Assembly (NCBI GenBank): GCA_002404515.1
Contig: DHJV01000100.1
Span: 1 to 6,085, forward strand
Length of the DNA stretch: 6,085 nt
Reading direction: 5' to 3'
From: Lachnospiraceae bacterium UBA4711
GTDB taxonomy: Bacteria; Bacillota; Clostridia; Lachnospirales; Lachnospiraceae
Shown here: positions 5,887-6,085 of the stretch, one piece after another
How the letters are laid out: each line of letters opens with the position of its first letter
How positions within the stretch are numbered: the first letter of the stretch is position 1
Translations under genes and position numbers: made by a program
The notes under the pieces: generated by a model
What the model saw: the letters and a program-made list of their open reading frames with translations, nothing else
Told to the model about the DNA's origin: nothing
Databases searched by the model: none

Positions 5887-6085
5887 CTAATCGTTCATAA
5901 TTGCACAGGCTCCACCATACATACCAGCGTCATTTCCAAGTGTTGCAAGCGTAAACTTCGTATTCTTGCATGCATGGAATGCATACTCCTTGAAATATTT
6001 CTCTGTCGTATCTGTGATGATCGTACCTGCTTTTGACACACCACCACCGATAACAAACACTTCCGGATCAACCACACACGCGATC
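5887..6085 (-). CDS. glcK: ROK-family glucokinase, C-terminal part (cut by window edge)
   Basis: The last 65 or so codons of a gene that begins beyond the right edge. ROK glucokinases phosphorylate glucose to glucose-6-phosphate with ATP in the cytoplasm. The visible part reads VVDPEVFVIGGGVSKAG, then EKYFKEYAF, then LGNDAGMYGGACAIMND and a TAG stop. The DPExxxIGGGVS and LGNDAGxxGxA segments are characteristic of the C-terminal half of Firmicutes ROK glucokinases. The ATP/sugar-binding N-terminus and the zinc-binding Cys motif lie outside the window, so a sibling ROK sugar kinase cannot be excluded. There is no internal start here: the GTG at 6075 lies in mid-domain. It has its own terminator before murB. 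Confidence 0.85.
   Translation of the reverse strand, partial: IACVVDPEVFVIGGGVSKAGTIITDTTEKYFKEYAFHACKNTKFTLATLGNDAGMYGGACAIMND

Overview
The window looks like chromosome of a low-to-mid GC Firmicute, most likely a Clostridia member of the Lachnospiraceae type. This is inferred from the gene order, strong AGGAGG ribosome sites, sigma-A-like promoters and protein sequences that resemble Firmicutes families. The genus cannot be fixed from the sequence. Every gene I can support is on the minus strand, so the window reads right to left, and no stretch over 300 bases lacks a gene. I see no mobile element, CRISPR array, rRNA or tRNA.

Right edge (5887-6085): the last 65 or so codons of a ROK-family glucokinase, followed by a rho-independent terminator (5767-5806). 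A well-formed sigma-A-like promoter sits across that terminator, with its -10 box in the hairpin loop. It can therefore start the next operon with a transcript that lacks the 5' arm of the hairpin.

Centre (2889-5743): a tight four-gene operon, murB - rapZ - whiA - HPr/Crh-like. The joints are a 4-base overlap, a 2-base gap and an 11-base overlap. MurB makes UDP-MurNAc for peptidoglycan. RapZ is a P-loop protein tied in other bacteria to amino-sugar supply. WhiA is a DNA-binding protein tied to division and growth. The last gene encodes an HPr-fold protein in which phosphorylatable His15 is Glu while regulatory Ser46 is kept. That makes it resemble Crh of Bacillus, which also lies directly after whiA. 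The operon thus joins cell-wall precursor synthesis to carbon-state signalling.

Left (89-2809): a 906-residue protein of Sel1/TPR-like helical repeats with two similar-looking alpha/beta modules, one in the middle and one at the C terminus. It has its own extended -10 promoter in the 79-base gap after the Crh-like gene, and ends at a strong terminator (33-74). The first 18 bases may be the end of a terminator belonging to a convergent gene outside the window.

The points most worth a second look are the His15-to-Glu Crh-like protein, the promoter nested in a terminator before murB, the duplicated architecture of the large repeat protein, and a WhiA with a shortened N-terminal domain.
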